Positions 36,413 through 45,635 of a stretch of DNA of 64,000 nt are shown here, one piece after another. The stretch's first letter is position 1. Each line of letters begins with the position of its first letter. The stretch comes from Bacteroidales bacterium 52_46 (GTDB lineage: Bacteria > Bacteroidota > Bacteroidia > Bacteroidales > Muribaculaceae), in NCBI GenBank assembly GCA_001915385.1, contig MNQK01000028.1, positions 1 to 64,000 on the forward strand, read 5' to 3'. The translations under genes and the position numbers were made by a program. A model generated the notes under the pieces. That model searched no databases, was not told where the DNA came from, and saw only the letters and a list, made by a program, of their open reading frames with translations.

Positions 36413-37021
36413 TTATGGTTTGCGGTACCAGAGCATGAGGTTGCGGGTGTAGGCTATTAGGCCTACGCTTTGGCCGAGGATTAGGACGGGGTCGTGGCGG
36501 AAGATGGCGTAGCTTACTATGATGAGGCTGCCTGTCAGGGATGTTATCCAGAAGCCTGCGGGGAGTTCCGATTCGCCGCGACGGCGGGAGTAGAGCCACT
36601 GGTAGATGAAGCGGAAGGTGAAGATTATCTGGCCGGCGGAGCCGTAGATTACCATCCACAGGGGTATGTCGTCATTGCCGAAGAAGCGGTCGACGGCGGC
36701 TTGTGCATCGTGCGCTACGGGTATTATCAGTGCCAACGGCAGCAGGGCGATGACGGCTCGCAGCGGTGCTGGCACTTTATGCCATACGCCTTTGATGTTG
36801 AGGTTCCAGATGTAGATGTAATAGGCGATTACCTGCCCGATGACTATGGCAAAGTCGTCGCGTAGCCAGCCGTAGAAGCAAAGCAGGCATGAGGCGAGCA
36901 GCGACAGCACCCAGAATATGGTAGGGGAGAGCACGCGCCGCGCCCTCTCCGACATTATCCATTGCACGAGTATGCGTGCCGAAAACAGTGCCTGTGCCAG
37001 AAATCCTATTACGAATACCAC
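36413..37021 (-). CDS. Lipid-A-biosynthesis N-terminal (LAB_N) domain protein
   Basis: 202 aa membrane protein of six or so helices made of two LAB_N-like units: FLAQALFSARILVQWIMSE ... VIAYYIYIWNLN and AGQIIFTFRFIYQWLYSRR ... SVGLIAYTRNLMLW. Small proteins of this type occur beside DPM-synthase-like GT2 and GT39 genes and are thought to help in lipid-linked sugar transfer or flipping. Here it is on the opposite strand from those genes, with truA between. Confidence 0.85.
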   Translation of the reverse strand: MVFVIGFLAQALFSARILVQWIMSERARRVLSPTIFWVLSLLASCLLCFYGWLRDDFAIVIGQVIAYYIYIWNLNIKGVWHKVPAPLRAVIALLPLALIIPVAHDAQAAVDRFFGNDDIPLWMVIYGSAGQIIFTFRFIYQWLYSRRRGESELPAGFWITSLTGSLIIVSYAIFRHDPVLILGQSVGLIAYTRNLMLWYRKP

Positions 37022-37066
37022 GTGTTACGGTTTTTATGTGATGAGAATAGTTGTACGTGTCTCCGT

Positions 37067-37128
37067 TAGTAGCCGCGGTTTTTAACCGCGGAAACATCTG
37101 TCCCCGCGGTTAAAAACCGCGGCTACTA
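37067..37128. repeat. BIME-like inverted repeat, copy D (outward orientation)
   Basis: Arms 37067-37091 and 37104-37128 with a 12-nt spacer. Unlike copies A-C, E and F, the GTAG feet are on the outer ends, so the two hairpins are in the opposite order. It lies between LAB_N and speA. Confidence 0.85.
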
Positions 37129-37147
37129 TGGATGTCGTAAACTTTAG

Positions 37148-39046
37148 TTATCGTTCGAGGTAGGTGTAGCCGTAGAGGCCGGAGCGGTAGTTGGAGAGGA
37201 ATTCGCGGCCTTCCTCGGCGGTGATTTTGCCGGCTTTCATTGAGGAGGTGACCCATGTCTCGACGTTGCGCACGAGTTTCTTGGGGTCGAACTGCACGTA
37301 GTCGAGCACTTCGGCCACTGTCTCGCCGTCGATGACCTTGTCAATCTCGTAGCGGTCCTTGTAGACGCTGATGTGCACGGCGTTGGTGTCGCCGAACAGG
37401 TTGTGCATGTCGCCGAGAATTTCCTGATAGGCGCCGGCGAGGAATACGCCGAGGTAATATGGTTCGCCCTGACGCAGGGGGTGGAGCATGAGGAAGTCGG
37501 CGCTGCCTCCCTGCACGGAGATGAAGTGGGCTATCTTGCCGTCGGAGTCGCATGTCATGTCCTGAAGCGTGGCCATGCGTGTGGGTTTCTCGTCGAGACG
37601 CGACAGCGGCATGACGGGGAACAGCTGGTCGATGGCCCAGTGGTCGGGCAGCGACTGGAACAGGGAGAAGTTGCAGAAATATTTGTCGGGTAGCATGCGC
37701 GACACTTTGCGCAGTTCCTCGGGTGCATGCTTCATTGTCTGGGCTATGTCGCCGACTTCGCGGGCGATTGACCAGAACAGTTTCTCGACCATGGCGCGTG
37801 TGCGCAGGTCGATGAGGCCGAGTGAGAAAAGGTCGAGGGCTTCCTCGCGTATCTGGAGTGCGTCGTGCCAGCTCTCGAAGAGGCGCGGCTGCGACAGTTT
37901 GTCCCAGATGTCGTAGAGTTCGCGCACGAGTTCATGTTCGTCGGCGGTGATTTCCTCGTTGTCCTTCCACTGGGGGAGGGTGGTCGTCTCGAGCACTTCG
38001 AATACGAGCACGGAGTGGTGGGCGGTAAGCGAGCGTCCGCTTTCGGTGATGATGTTGGGCTGTTTGAGCCCGTTTTTCTCGCACACGTCAACGAGCGAGT
38101 ATACGGCGTCGTTGGCATATTCCTGTATGGCGTAGTTCATCGATGACTCCGACGCCGAGTTGCGCGTGCCGTCATAGTCGACGCCGAGACCGCCGCCTAT
38201 GTCGACGAAGTCGATGTCGAAGCCGCTTTTGGAGAGCTGCACGTAGAACTGCATGGCCTCGCGGAGCGCGTTTTTGATGAAACGAATCTTGGTAATCTGG
38301 CTCCCGATATGGAAGTGGATGAGCTTGAGGCAGTCCTTCATGTCGCGGCGTTCGAGATAGTCGAGCGCTTCGAGCAGTTCGGATGAGTTGAGGCCGAATT
38401 TCGATGAATCGCCGCCCGAATCTTCCCATTTGCCGGCGCCTGAGCTTGAGAGCTTGATGCGTATGCCTATGTTGGGGCGTATCTTGATGCGGCGGGATAT
38501 GTCGGCTATGAGTTTAAGTTCGTTCATTTTCTCGACCACAAGGTAGATGCGGCGTCCCATCTTCTGGGCGAGCAGGGCGAGCTCTATATAGTTGGCGTCC
38601 TTGTAGCCGTTGCATATTATGAGGGCGTCGTCGGCTATGTTGGTGGCGAGTACGGCGTGAAGTTCGGGCTTCGAGCCGGCTTCAAGACCGATATTGAATT
38701 TCTTGCCATGGCTTACAATCTCCTCGACTACCTGGCGCATCTGGTTGACCTTGATGGGGTAGACGATGAAATTCTGCGCCTTGTAGTTGTATTGCTCGGC
38801 GGCGCGTTTGAAGCAGTTGGAGATTTTCTCGACGCGGTTGTCGAGAATGTCGGGGAAACGAAGCAGCACGGGTGCTGTGATGTCGCGCAGCTGCAGCTCG
38901 TCCATCACTTCCTTGAGGTCGACCGACGCGTATCCATCCTTCGGGGTGACGGCCACGTGGCCACGCTCGTTGATGGTAAAATACTGGCGCCCCCAGCCGC
39001 TGATATTATACAGCTCGGCGCTGTCTTCAATTCTCCATTTTCTCAT
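37148..39046 (-). CDS. speA: Biosynthetic arginine decarboxylase SpeA
   Basis: PLP enzyme making agmatine from arginine for polyamine synthesis. 632 aa, the usual length. PLP-binding Lys99 is in FIVYPIKVNQMRQV; DFVDIGGGLGVDYDG and NIITESGRSLTAHHS are the glycine-rich and phosphate-binding stretches; MTCDSDGKIAHF provides the active-site Cys/Asp from the second subunit. Single gene. Confidence 0.96.
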   Translation of the reverse strand: MRKWRIEDSAELYNISGWGRQYFTINERGHVAVTPKDGYASVDLKEVMDELQLRDITAPVLLRFPDILDNRVEKISNCFKRAAEQYNYKAQNFIVYPIKVNQMRQVVEEIVSHGKKFNIGLEAGSKPELHAVLATNIADDALIICNGYKDANYIELALLAQKMGRRIYLVVEKMNELKLIADISRRIKIRPNIGIRIKLSSSGAGKWEDSGGDSSKFGLNSSELLEALDYLERRDMKDCLKLIHFHIGSQITKIRFIKNALREAMQFYVQLSKSGFDIDFVDIGGGLGVDYDGTRNSASESSMNYAIQEYANDAVYSLVDVCEKNGLKQPNIITESGRSLTAHHSVLVFEVLETTTLPQWKDNEEITADEHELVRELYDIWDKLSQPRLFESWHDALQIREEALDLFSLGLIDLRTRAMVEKLFWSIAREVGDIAQTMKHAPEELRKVSRMLPDKYFCNFSLFQSLPDHWAIDQLFPVMPLSRLDEKPTRMATLQDMTCDSDGKIAHFISVQGGSADFLMLHPLRQGEPYYLGVFLAGAYQEILGDMHNLFGDTNAVHISVYKDRYEIDKVIDGETVAEVLDYVQFDPKKLVRNVETWVTSSMKAGKITAEEGREFLSNYRSGLYGYTYLER

Positions 39047-39476
39047 CTGTAGTCAGTTTGTTCTATTATAATGAATAATCGGAGCGCAAATTTAGCAAAA
39101 AAAAGAATGTAAAGGTCAAAACGTGTCATAAAAATGAGAATCTGCGGTCATGACTATAGATTAAAAACGCTTAAACGGGTGTAAAATACGTGAAAACGCA
39201 GCCATTATGTAGCTTGAAGCATGTATATGGAGCGGAAACACAGTAAGCCATTTTGAAAAAGAAGAATTGCGTGTAATGATTTTGTAATATGCACAACCCC
39301 TCTATTTTAATGGATATTGAGCCTCATTAAGAAATTTTTACATTAGCTTACGGTTAAAAATCATAGTATTTAGTAATTTTGCACTGCAAAAAGTAGGTCA
39401 TTCACAACAAAATGATTATCTTTGCAGCGCAAAATCAAGAATGTAGAAACTATTAATAATTTTAAAATTTACGACT
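39047..39476. other. Divergent promoter region speA / acpP
   Basis: 430 bp, AT-rich, no gene supported. It contains a minus-strand -7 box CAAATTTA (39087-39094) for speA and two plus-strand -7 boxes for acpP. No repeat element was seen. Confidence 0.6.
39374..39424 (+). promoter_or_regulatory. Tandem -7 boxes of acpP-fabF
   Basis: TAATTTTG (39374-39381) and TATCTTTG (39417-39424) both match TAnnTTTG. The second gives a leader of about 45 nt. Two promoters would suit a highly expressed gene. Confidence 0.55.
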
Positions 39477-39710
39477 ATGTCAGAAATTGCATCTCGTGTT
39501 AAATCAATAATTGTAGACAAACTCGGTGTAGATGAAAATCAAGTAACAGAATCAGCAGCTTTCACTACTGACCTCGGCGCTGACAGCCTCGATACTGTAG
39601 AGCTCATCATGGAGTTCGAGAAAGAATTCGGTGTGACAATTCCCGATGACGAGGCAGAGAAAATCGCTACTGTAGGCGACGCTATCAGCTACATCGAAAA
39701 AGCACAGTAA
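39477..39710 (+). CDS. acpP: Acyl carrier protein
   Basis: 77 aa acidic protein; Ser37 in LGADSLDTVELIMEFEKEF receives the phosphopantetheine arm. Carries acyl chains in fatty acid and lipid A synthesis. 57 bp upstream of fabF, the usual pairing. Confidence 0.97.
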   Translation: MSEIASRVKSIIVDKLGVDENQVTESAAFTTDLGADSLDTVELIMEFEKEFGVTIPDDEAEKIATVGDAISYIEKAQ

Positions 39711-39767
39711 TCAGCCGCCGGCCGTTTATTGTAAATATAATTACTGGTAACACAAACATATAGAATA

Positions 39768-41033
39768 ATGGAGTTAAAAAGAGTTGTAGTGACAGGCATG
39801 GGCGCCATCACTCCTATTGGCAATGACGTCGAAACGGCGTGGGACAATGCCAAAAAAGGAGTGTCGGGTGCAGGTCCTATCACGCATTTCGATGCTTCAA
39901 AGTTCAAAACCCAGTTTGCCTGCGAAGTAAAAAACTTTGACGGCAACGCTCTCTTCGACCGCAAAAAGGTGCGCCAGCTCGACCTTTACGCCCAGTATGC
40001 CCTCGCAGCTGCGCGTCAGGCAGTCGAAGATTCAAAAATCGAGGAGGATCCCAACGTCAACCGCGACCGTATCGGTGTGATTGTCGCAGCGGGTATCGGC
40101 GGTCTCCACACCTTTGAGGAGGAAGCCGGTTACTACGCCCTCAACGGGGACAAGGGTCCCAAATACAATCCCTTCTTCATCCCCAAGATGATTGCCGACA
40201 TCGCATCGGGACATATCTCGATGGAGTACGGCTACCACGGCCCCAACTTCGGCACCGTGTCGGCCTGCGCATCATCCAACAACGCCATCATCGACGCATT
40301 CAACCTCATCCGTCTGGGCAAAGCCGACGCTATCGTTACCGGTGGCGCTGAGGCAGCCATATTCCCTGCGGGTGTGGGTGGTTTCAACTCGATGCACGCG
40401 CTGTCGACCCGCAACGACTCTCCCACGACGGCTTCACGTCCGTTCAGCAAGAGCCGCGACGGTTTCGTAATGGGTGAAGGTTCGGTTGTACTCGTGCTTG
40501 AAGAACTTGAACATGCACTCGCACGCGGTGCCAAGATATATGCCGAGGTAGCCGGCGGCGGCCTTTCAGCCGATGCCTACCACCTCACAGCAACCCACCC
40601 CGAAGGTCTGGGCGCTATCCTGGCAATGCGCAACGCTCTCGAAGACGCCAACATGAAGCCCGAAGACATTGACTATATCAATGTTCACGGTACTTCTACC
40701 CCTGTGGGTGACGTTTCCGAGATTAAAGCAATCGTGGAAGTATTCGGCGAACACGCCTACGACCTCAACATTTCGTCGACCAAGTCGATGACCGGCCACC
40801 TTCTCGGTGCTACCGGCGCGCTTGAGGCGATGTTCTCGGTCAAGGCCGTTCAGGACAACATCATCCCGCCGACCATCAACCACGAAGAGGGTGATGATGA
40901 CGAAAACATCGACTATCGCCTGAACTTCACCTTCAACCGCGCTCAGGAACGCCCCGTTCGTGCCGCCCTCTCCAACTCGTTTGGTTTCGGAGGCCACAAC
41001 GCTACGGTGATTGTGAAGAAATTCGAGAAATAA
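39768..41033 (+). CDS. fabF: 3-oxoacyl-ACP synthase II
   Basis: Elongating ketosynthase. 421 aa. Catalytic Cys167 in VSACASSNNAI, His307 in VHGTSTPVGD and His344 in STKSMTGHLLGATGALEA. Starts MELKRVVVTGMGAITPIG, the typical N-terminus. It forms an operon with acpP and ends at a strong terminator. Confidence 0.97.
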   Translation: MELKRVVVTGMGAITPIGNDVETAWDNAKKGVSGAGPITHFDASKFKTQFACEVKNFDGNALFDRKKVRQLDLYAQYALAAARQAVEDSKIEEDPNVNRDRIGVIVAAGIGGLHTFEEEAGYYALNGDKGPKYNPFFIPKMIADIASGHISMEYGYHGPNFGTVSACASSNNAIIDAFNLIRLGKADAIVTGGAEAAIFPAGVGGFNSMHALSTRNDSPTTASRPFSKSRDGFVMGEGSVVLVLEELEHALARGAKIYAEVAGGGLSADAYHLTATHPEGLGAILAMRNALEDANMKPEDIDYINVHGTSTPVGDVSEIKAIVEVFGEHAYDLNISSTKSMTGHLLGATGALEAMFSVKAVQDNIIPPTINHEEGDDDENIDYRLNFTFNRAQERPVRAALSNSFGFGGHNATVIVKKFEK

Positions 41034-41066
41034 TAAGCCGGGGGCGGCGACAATGCCGCAGCCGGG

Positions 41067-41128
41067 CATCTACCGATAAAAGAGCGGGCCGCAATTTTGA
41101 TTGCGGCCCGCTCTTTTATCGGTAGATG
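41067..41128. terminator. Bidirectional terminator between fabF and mdh
   Basis: CATCTACCGATAAAAGAGC and GGGCCGCAAT pair perfectly with ATTGCGGCCC and GCTCTTTTATCGGTAGATG around a 4-nt loop. Both genes converge here. Confidence 0.9.
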
Positions 41129-41133
41129 GTTAA

Positions 41134-41208
41134 TAGCTATTGTAGCTAAGTAGCTATTTTAGCTATATTAGCTATGGTAGCTATTTAGCCACATTAGCTA
41201 ATATAGCT
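41134..41208. repeat. TAGCTA degenerate array, period 8-9
   Basis: About eight copies of the palindrome TAGCTA, or close variants, spaced 8 or 9 bp (AGCTATTGT, AGCTAAGT, AGCTATTTT, AGCTATATT, AGCTATGGT and so on). A shorter array of the same type is at 60137-60180. Confidence 0.75.
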
Positions 41209-41217
41209 GCCGGGTTT

Positions 41218-42219
41218 TTAGTCGATGTTGGGGTTGAGTTTGTGCCATTCGGAGATGGGAGGAAGCACGCCCATCGCTATCACTTCGTCGCGGAGTTTGC
41301 AGAGGTGGTGGTAGCTCTTTTCAAGGTCGGCTTTCTCTTTGGGAGTGCCTTCCACTTCCTTGAAGTGTACGCCGTTGCGGTCGAGGGTTGTCTCCATAGC
41401 CATCATGATATGGTTGAAACGTCCGTCGTTGACGTAGGTTCCTACCGGCCAGCGGAACGGCTGGCCGCCCATGGCTGCCGCTATCATTTCGATTGACAGG
41501 TATGCAGGGCTTTGGAATGACGAACGGCCACGCAGGTCGATGATATGCTTGCCGCCCTGTATGACACGCTGCTGCATTTCCGTCCATTCCTTTTCGGGAA
41601 GGGCTTCTGTGCCGATGATTTCGGTGAGCGGTTTGCCGTTGACAGTGGTGGTCGAAGCGTATACCGCCATCTGCTCGCCATGTCCGCCGTAGGTGCGTGA
41701 GTTGACCACGTCGTCGGCCGGGATGTTGAAGTAGCGGGCGAGTTCGTGCTGCAGACGTGTGCTGTCGAGCGCGGCAAGCGTGGATACCTGATTAGGCTTG
41801 AGGCCTGAGTAAATCAGGGTGATGAGGCCGGTGATGTCGGCCGGGTTGAATACCACGACCACATGTTTTACGCCGGGGCAATATTTGCGCACGTCCTTAC
41901 CGAACTGCTCGGCGATTTCGGCATTGCCTTTGAGAAGGTCCTCGCGGGTCATGCCGGCCTTACGTGCCGCGCCGCCGCTGCTCACGATATAGTCGGCGCC
42001 GGCAAATGCTTCGGCCACGTCGTTGGTGAACGTCAGGTTTAAACCTTCGAAACCGCAGTGGTACAGTTCCTCGGCCACTCCTTCAAGCGCGGGCAGATAG
42101 GGGTCGTAGAGACAGATGTTGGGTGTAAGCCTCATCATGATGGCAGTCTGGGCCATGTTGGATCCAATCATGCCGGCTGCGCCTGAAATCACCAGTTTGT
42201 CTTTGGTTAGAAATTCCAT
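41218..42219 (-). CDS. mdh: Malate dehydrogenase (LDH/MDH superfamily)
   Basis: NAD-dependent malate/oxaloacetate interconversion, here likely working toward malate and fumarate for the fumarate reductase encoded at 51 kb. 333 aa: Rossmann start LVISGAAGMIGSNMA, YIVSSGGAARKAGMTREDLL, VVFNPADITGLITLIYSG and the catalytic His180 in RTYGGHGEQMA. Substrate specificity is by family resemblance; lactate-type members are possible. Confidence 0.85.
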   Translation of the reverse strand: MEFLTKDKLVISGAAGMIGSNMAQTAIMMRLTPNICLYDPYLPALEGVAEELYHCGFEGLNLTFTNDVAEAFAGADYIVSSGGAARKAGMTREDLLKGNAEIAEQFGKDVRKYCPGVKHVVVVFNPADITGLITLIYSGLKPNQVSTLAALDSTRLQHELARYFNIPADDVVNSRTYGGHGEQMAVYASTTTVNGKPLTEIIGTEALPEKEWTEMQQRVIQGGKHIIDLRGRSSFQSPAYLSIEMIAAAMGGQPFRWPVGTYVNDGRFNHIMMAMETTLDRNGVHFKEVEGTPKEKADLEKSYHHLCKLRDEVIAMGVLPPISEWHKLNPNID

Positions 42220-42389
42220 AATATTAAAGTTTATTTAATCGGTTAGTATCATTTGAGGGGACGCGGTGTATGGCGTCCGCATATATTTATATAAATATAT
42301 AACATCGGCAAAACACTCTTGTTCAATCTCCGACCGGGACTATGTGGTGGCAAAATGCCACTTGAATGGTAAATTTTTCAGAAAAATGC

Positions 42390-42419
42390 TTTGGGTTTCT
42401 AAAAATATGCCTAACTTTG
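42390..42419 (+). promoter_or_regulatory. Promoter of the Lrp/AsnC gene
   Basis: TTTG (42390-42393) and TAACTTTG (42412-42419) with an 18-bp gap closely match the Bacteroidetes promoter. It lies 54 bp before the ATG. Confidence 0.7.
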
Positions 42420-42473
42420 CACTGAAATAACAACAAACAAGCTGAAATATTACGTCCTTAAACCTAAATAAAA

Positions 42474-42938
42474 ATGGAAAAAATCGACAATCTCGACCGA
42501 AAAATTCTTAAAATCGTAATGCAGAACGCGCGCATACCGTCAAAGGATGTCGCAGTGGAGTGCGGCGTTTCGCGTGCCGCCATACATCAGCGCATACAGC
42601 GCATGATTGACCTTAAGGTCATCACCGGTTCGGGATATTATGTCAACCCAAAGGATCTGGGTTTCTACACGTGTACGTTTATCGGTGTCAACCTCGAGCG
42701 TGGTGCATTATACCGTGAGGTGGTGCCGGAGCTGCGCCGCATTCCCGAAATCACCGAATGCCATTTCACCACCGGCCCGTACACTATGCTTATCAAGCTT
42801 TTTGCCCGTGACAACGAGCACCTTATGGATCTGCTCAACAACAAGATACAGAATATACCGGGCGTCACCGGTACAGAGACACTTATTTCGCTCGACCACT
42901 CTATCCATCGCCATCTGCCCATCTACGCCGAGGATTAG
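42474..42938 (+). CDS. Lrp/AsnC family transcriptional regulator
   Basis: 154 aa. N-terminal winged HTH (DNLDRKILKIVMQNARIPSKDVAVECGVSRAAIHQRI, about 5-40) and a C-terminal RAM/ACT-like effector domain (about 70-145). Members sense amino acids and act as dimers or octamers. Nine bp precede the phosphoethanolamine transferase gene, so it may regulate or simply share its transcript. Confidence 0.93.
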   Translation: MEKIDNLDRKILKIVMQNARIPSKDVAVECGVSRAAIHQRIQRMIDLKVITGSGYYVNPKDLGFYTCTFIGVNLERGALYREVVPELRRIPEITECHFTTGPYTMLIKLFARDNEHLMDLLNNKIQNIPGVTGTETLISLDHSIHRHLPIYAED

Positions 42939-42947
42939 GACTCACGT

Positions 42948-44741
42948 ATGACATACGTTGTATTATTCCTGGTAACCGTATCACTGGCATTGCTGTCGAC
43001 GGCGTTTTACCGTGCTGTCAACAAAGGTCTGTCGTCAAGTTCGAAGCATCAGCAGCTGACGCGGCTTTCGGTAGCGTCGGTGATAGCGGTGTTGCCGTGG
43101 GCGGTTGCCGGGAAGCTGCCTTTCGGGATTCCCGTATTGCTGATGGGTGTGGTGTGCGTGATGTGGTGCATCACCTATCCGCTTATCTACCATCTTACCA
43201 ACCGTCGCTCATCGTCGGAGTATGACAATCAGATGGATATAGCCCTCGGGCTGTACGCATTTTCTTTTTTGTCGGCTGTCTGGCTTGCCTTTGGCGCTTT
43301 GCCTTTGGTTGCGGCGCTGCTCGACAGTGTTGTCGAGGCCGTGATGCGAGTGCTGATACTGTCGCAATGGGTGTATTATCTGCTTTACGGCGAGGGTATC
43401 GGCTTCAGCGGCATGACGATAGTGCAGGCTACAAATATCAATGAGGTAATCGAATTTGCCAAGTCCTACAATCCGTTGGGCGTGGCCGCGGTAGTGCTGC
43501 TCGTCATCGTCGAAGCGGCTTTGCCTTTCGTCGTCAATCTGGTATGGTGCACGTATGATTTTTCGCTTCCGTTATGGGCTGCAATCGCCGAGGGGGTGGT
43601 AGCCATAGTGTTGCTCCGGCTCATATTCGCCGGGCGGAAGGCTCCGGCCAAACGATGCGGACTTGTGGCGCTCTATCGGGTGATACTCGATTATCGCCGC
43701 AAGAATTCGCAATATACGGCAGAGGCACGTCGTCGTCTCGAAAGCCTCGATGTGAGGCCGCTGGTGCATGACGAGCCGTCGCCCCGCACGGTGATAATGG
43801 TGATAGGGGAGTCGGCCAACCGTGATTTCATGAGTGCTTTCACGCCTATGGACCGCGAGACCACGCCGTGGCTTTCGGCGCTTAAGAAGAGCGGCAGTGC
43901 AATACTGTTTCCCAATGCTTATTCCTGCGCGATGGTCACCGTCAACTCGCTCGAACGGGCGCTCACCGAACGCAACCAGTACAACGGCAAGGAATTCTTC
44001 GACTCCGTATCCATAATCGACATAGCGCACAAACTCGGCTACAAGGTGCACTGGTATAGCAACCAGGGACATCTCGGCTCGTTTGATACGCCGGTGACAC
44101 TGGTCGCAGATACCGCCGATGTGGCCCGCTGGACCGACCAGCAGCTCAACAAAGTGCCCTATGACGAGACATTGCTCGGTTTCCTCGATGAAGTAGACCC
44201 GACCCGGAACAATTTCGTCGTCGTGCACCTTAAAGGAAGCCATTTCAATTTCGCCACCCGCTATCCCGCCGACCGTGCAGTCTGGACGCCTGCCAAAGGT
44301 GAAGACGCCAATGTGGTAAGCTATCTCAACTCGATACATTATACCGACGAAGTGTTGCGCCGGATTTACGAATACGGTGTGTCGCGTCTCAATATGGACG
44401 CGATGGTGTATTTTTCCGACCATGCCACAATCCCCGACCGCACCCGCACGCCGGGCTTCATGGGCTTCGGCATGACCCGTATACCGCTGTTCGTATGGCT
44501 CAGCGACCGTTACCGCGCGTTGCATCCCGGGCGCGACAAGGCGCTCCGCGACAATGCCGGCCGCTATTTTACCAACGACCTTGCCTACGAACTGATGTGC
44601 GGAGTGTTCGACATAAGTTCCGACAAATTCGACGAGAGAAATTCGTTGGCCTCCGACAGATATAAATTCACCCGCGACATGCTGCTGACCTACGACGGCA
44701 CTGTGCGCATAGCCGATGACAATACCGATGAATGGAAATAG
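42948..44741 (+). CDS. EptA-like phosphoethanolamine transferase
   Basis: 597 aa: about five N-terminal transmembrane helices (1-215), then a periplasmic alkaline-phosphatase-fold domain. Metal and catalytic residues visible: Glu288 in VIGESANRD, probable nucleophile Thr331 in NAYSCAMVTVNS, HLKGSHFNF and Asp491/His492 in YFSDHAT. The family moves phosphoethanolamine from phosphatidylethanolamine to lipid A or other glycans, lowering surface charge and binding of cationic peptides. The start of the domain is less canonical than EptA (AMVTVNS versus GTATAVS), so the acceptor may differ. Confidence 0.87.
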   Translation: MTYVVLFLVTVSLALLSTAFYRAVNKGLSSSSKHQQLTRLSVASVIAVLPWAVAGKLPFGIPVLLMGVVCVMWCITYPLIYHLTNRRSSSEYDNQMDIALGLYAFSFLSAVWLAFGALPLVAALLDSVVEAVMRVLILSQWVYYLLYGEGIGFSGMTIVQATNINEVIEFAKSYNPLGVAAVVLLVIVEAALPFVVNLVWCTYDFSLPLWAAIAEGVVAIVLLRLIFAGRKAPAKRCGLVALYRVILDYRRKNSQYTAEARRRLESLDVRPLVHDEPSPRTVIMVIGESANRDFMSAFTPMDRETTPWLSALKKSGSAILFPNAYSCAMVTVNSLERALTERNQYNGKEFFDSVSIIDIAHKLGYKVHWYSNQGHLGSFDTPVTLVADTADVARWTDQQLNKVPYDETLLGFLDEVDPTRNNFVVVHLKGSHFNFATRYPADRAVWTPAKGEDANVVSYLNSIHYTDEVLRRIYEYGVSRLNMDAMVYFSDHATIPDRTRTPGFMGFGMTRIPLFVWLSDRYRALHPGRDKALRDNAGRYFTNDLAYELMCGVFDISSDKFDERNSLASDRYKFTRDMLLTYDGTVRIADDNTDEWK

Positions 44742-45465
44742 ACCGAAAGTTACAGTGGTGACCGTGGTGCGCAACGCGCCCGCGGCGTTGAAGGCTACGG
44801 CTGAGAGCGTGTTGTCGCAGACGTATGCCGATATTGAATACGTAATCGTCGACGGCGCGTCGACCGACGGCACAGCCGACTATGCGCGTTCGCTCGGCGA
44901 CAGGGTAGATGTGCTCATCTCGGAACGTGACAACGGCATATATGACGCCATGAACAAAGGCGTGCGTGCCGCTTCGGGCGAATGGGTGATATTCATGAAC
45001 GCCGGCGATATTTTCTATGCACCAGATACGGTGGAGCAGGTATTCGGCACGGATGATTATGCCGGTTTCGGAGTCGTTTACGGCGATGTAGCCAAAAAGA
45101 ATGCGTCGGGAGAGCCTGTCGTGAAGAAAGCCGGGGCGCCGCATAATTCACACCGCATGTTTTTCTGTCATCAGAGCGCGTTCTACCGCCGCGATGAGTT
45201 GCTTGCCACACCGTTTGATACAGCGCACCGCATGTCGGCCGACATACATCAGGTGAAGCGCCTGTGGAAAAAAGGCGTCCGATTCCGTCAGCTTGACCTG
45301 CCCGTAGCGATATTCGATACCGGCGGCGTATCCAACGTGAAGCGCAGCGCAGGCCTCCGCGACAACATCTCCGTAGTGTGCGAACTCGACGGCCTTGTCG
45401 ACCGCCTCCGCCTTCTCCCCAAACTATACGTTCCATACCTGATGTGCCGTCTCCGCGGCAAGTGA
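44716..45465 (+). CDS. GT2 glycosyltransferase (WcaA-like)
   Basis: 249 aa soluble GT-A enzyme: VTVVTVVRNAPAALKATAESVLSQTY, EYVIVDGASTDGT and GEWVIFMNAGDIFY; the DxD position reads NAGD, as in several WcaA-like members. It overlaps the transferase gene by 26 bp (start 44716, or 14 bp if the ATG at 44728 is used), so the two are translationally coupled. Probably adds a sugar to an envelope glycan. Confidence 0.87.
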   Translation: MTIPMNGNRPKVTVVTVVRNAPAALKATAESVLSQTYADIEYVIVDGASTDGTADYARSLGDRVDVLISERDNGIYDAMNKGVRAASGEWVIFMNAGDIFYAPDTVEQVFGTDDYAGFGVVYGDVAKKNASGEPVVKKAGAPHNSHRMFFCHQSAFYRRDELLATPFDTAHRMSADIHQVKRLWKKGVRFRQLDLPVAIFDTGGVSNVKRSAGLRDNISVVCELDGLVDRLRLLPKLYVPYLMCRLRGK

Positions 45466-45472
45466 CATTTAT

Positions 45473-45501
45473 GCAAATTTAAAGTCTGACTTTAAATTTG
45501 C
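45473..45501. terminator. AT-rich hairpin after the GT2 gene
   Basis: GCAAATTTAAAG and CTTTAAATTTGC form a 12-bp stem with a 5-nt loop, 8 bp after the stop codon. There is no U run, so terminator function is only probable. Confidence 0.5.
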
Positions 45502-45587
45502 ACGGTTGTGTCTGACCGATATGGCGCTATTGGTGGCGGGTGAAGTAAATTTACGGGAAAAAGAGTGGATATTCGGGTGAAAATTGG

Positions 45588-45595
45588 TATCTTTG
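45588..45595 (+). promoter_or_regulatory. Putative -7 box of pyrG-yidC
   Basis: TATCTTTG, 40 bp before the pyrG start codon, matches TAnnTTTG. Confidence 0.5.
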
Positions 45596-45635
45596 CACTT
45601 TAAAAATATAAACACATTTCAAAAGCACAGCCAAA

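Noticed and set aside
43572..44873. 433-aa minus-strand frame opposite the EptA-like gene
   Set aside because: The sense frame carries all metal-site motifs; the antisense frame has no recognisable domain or promoter.
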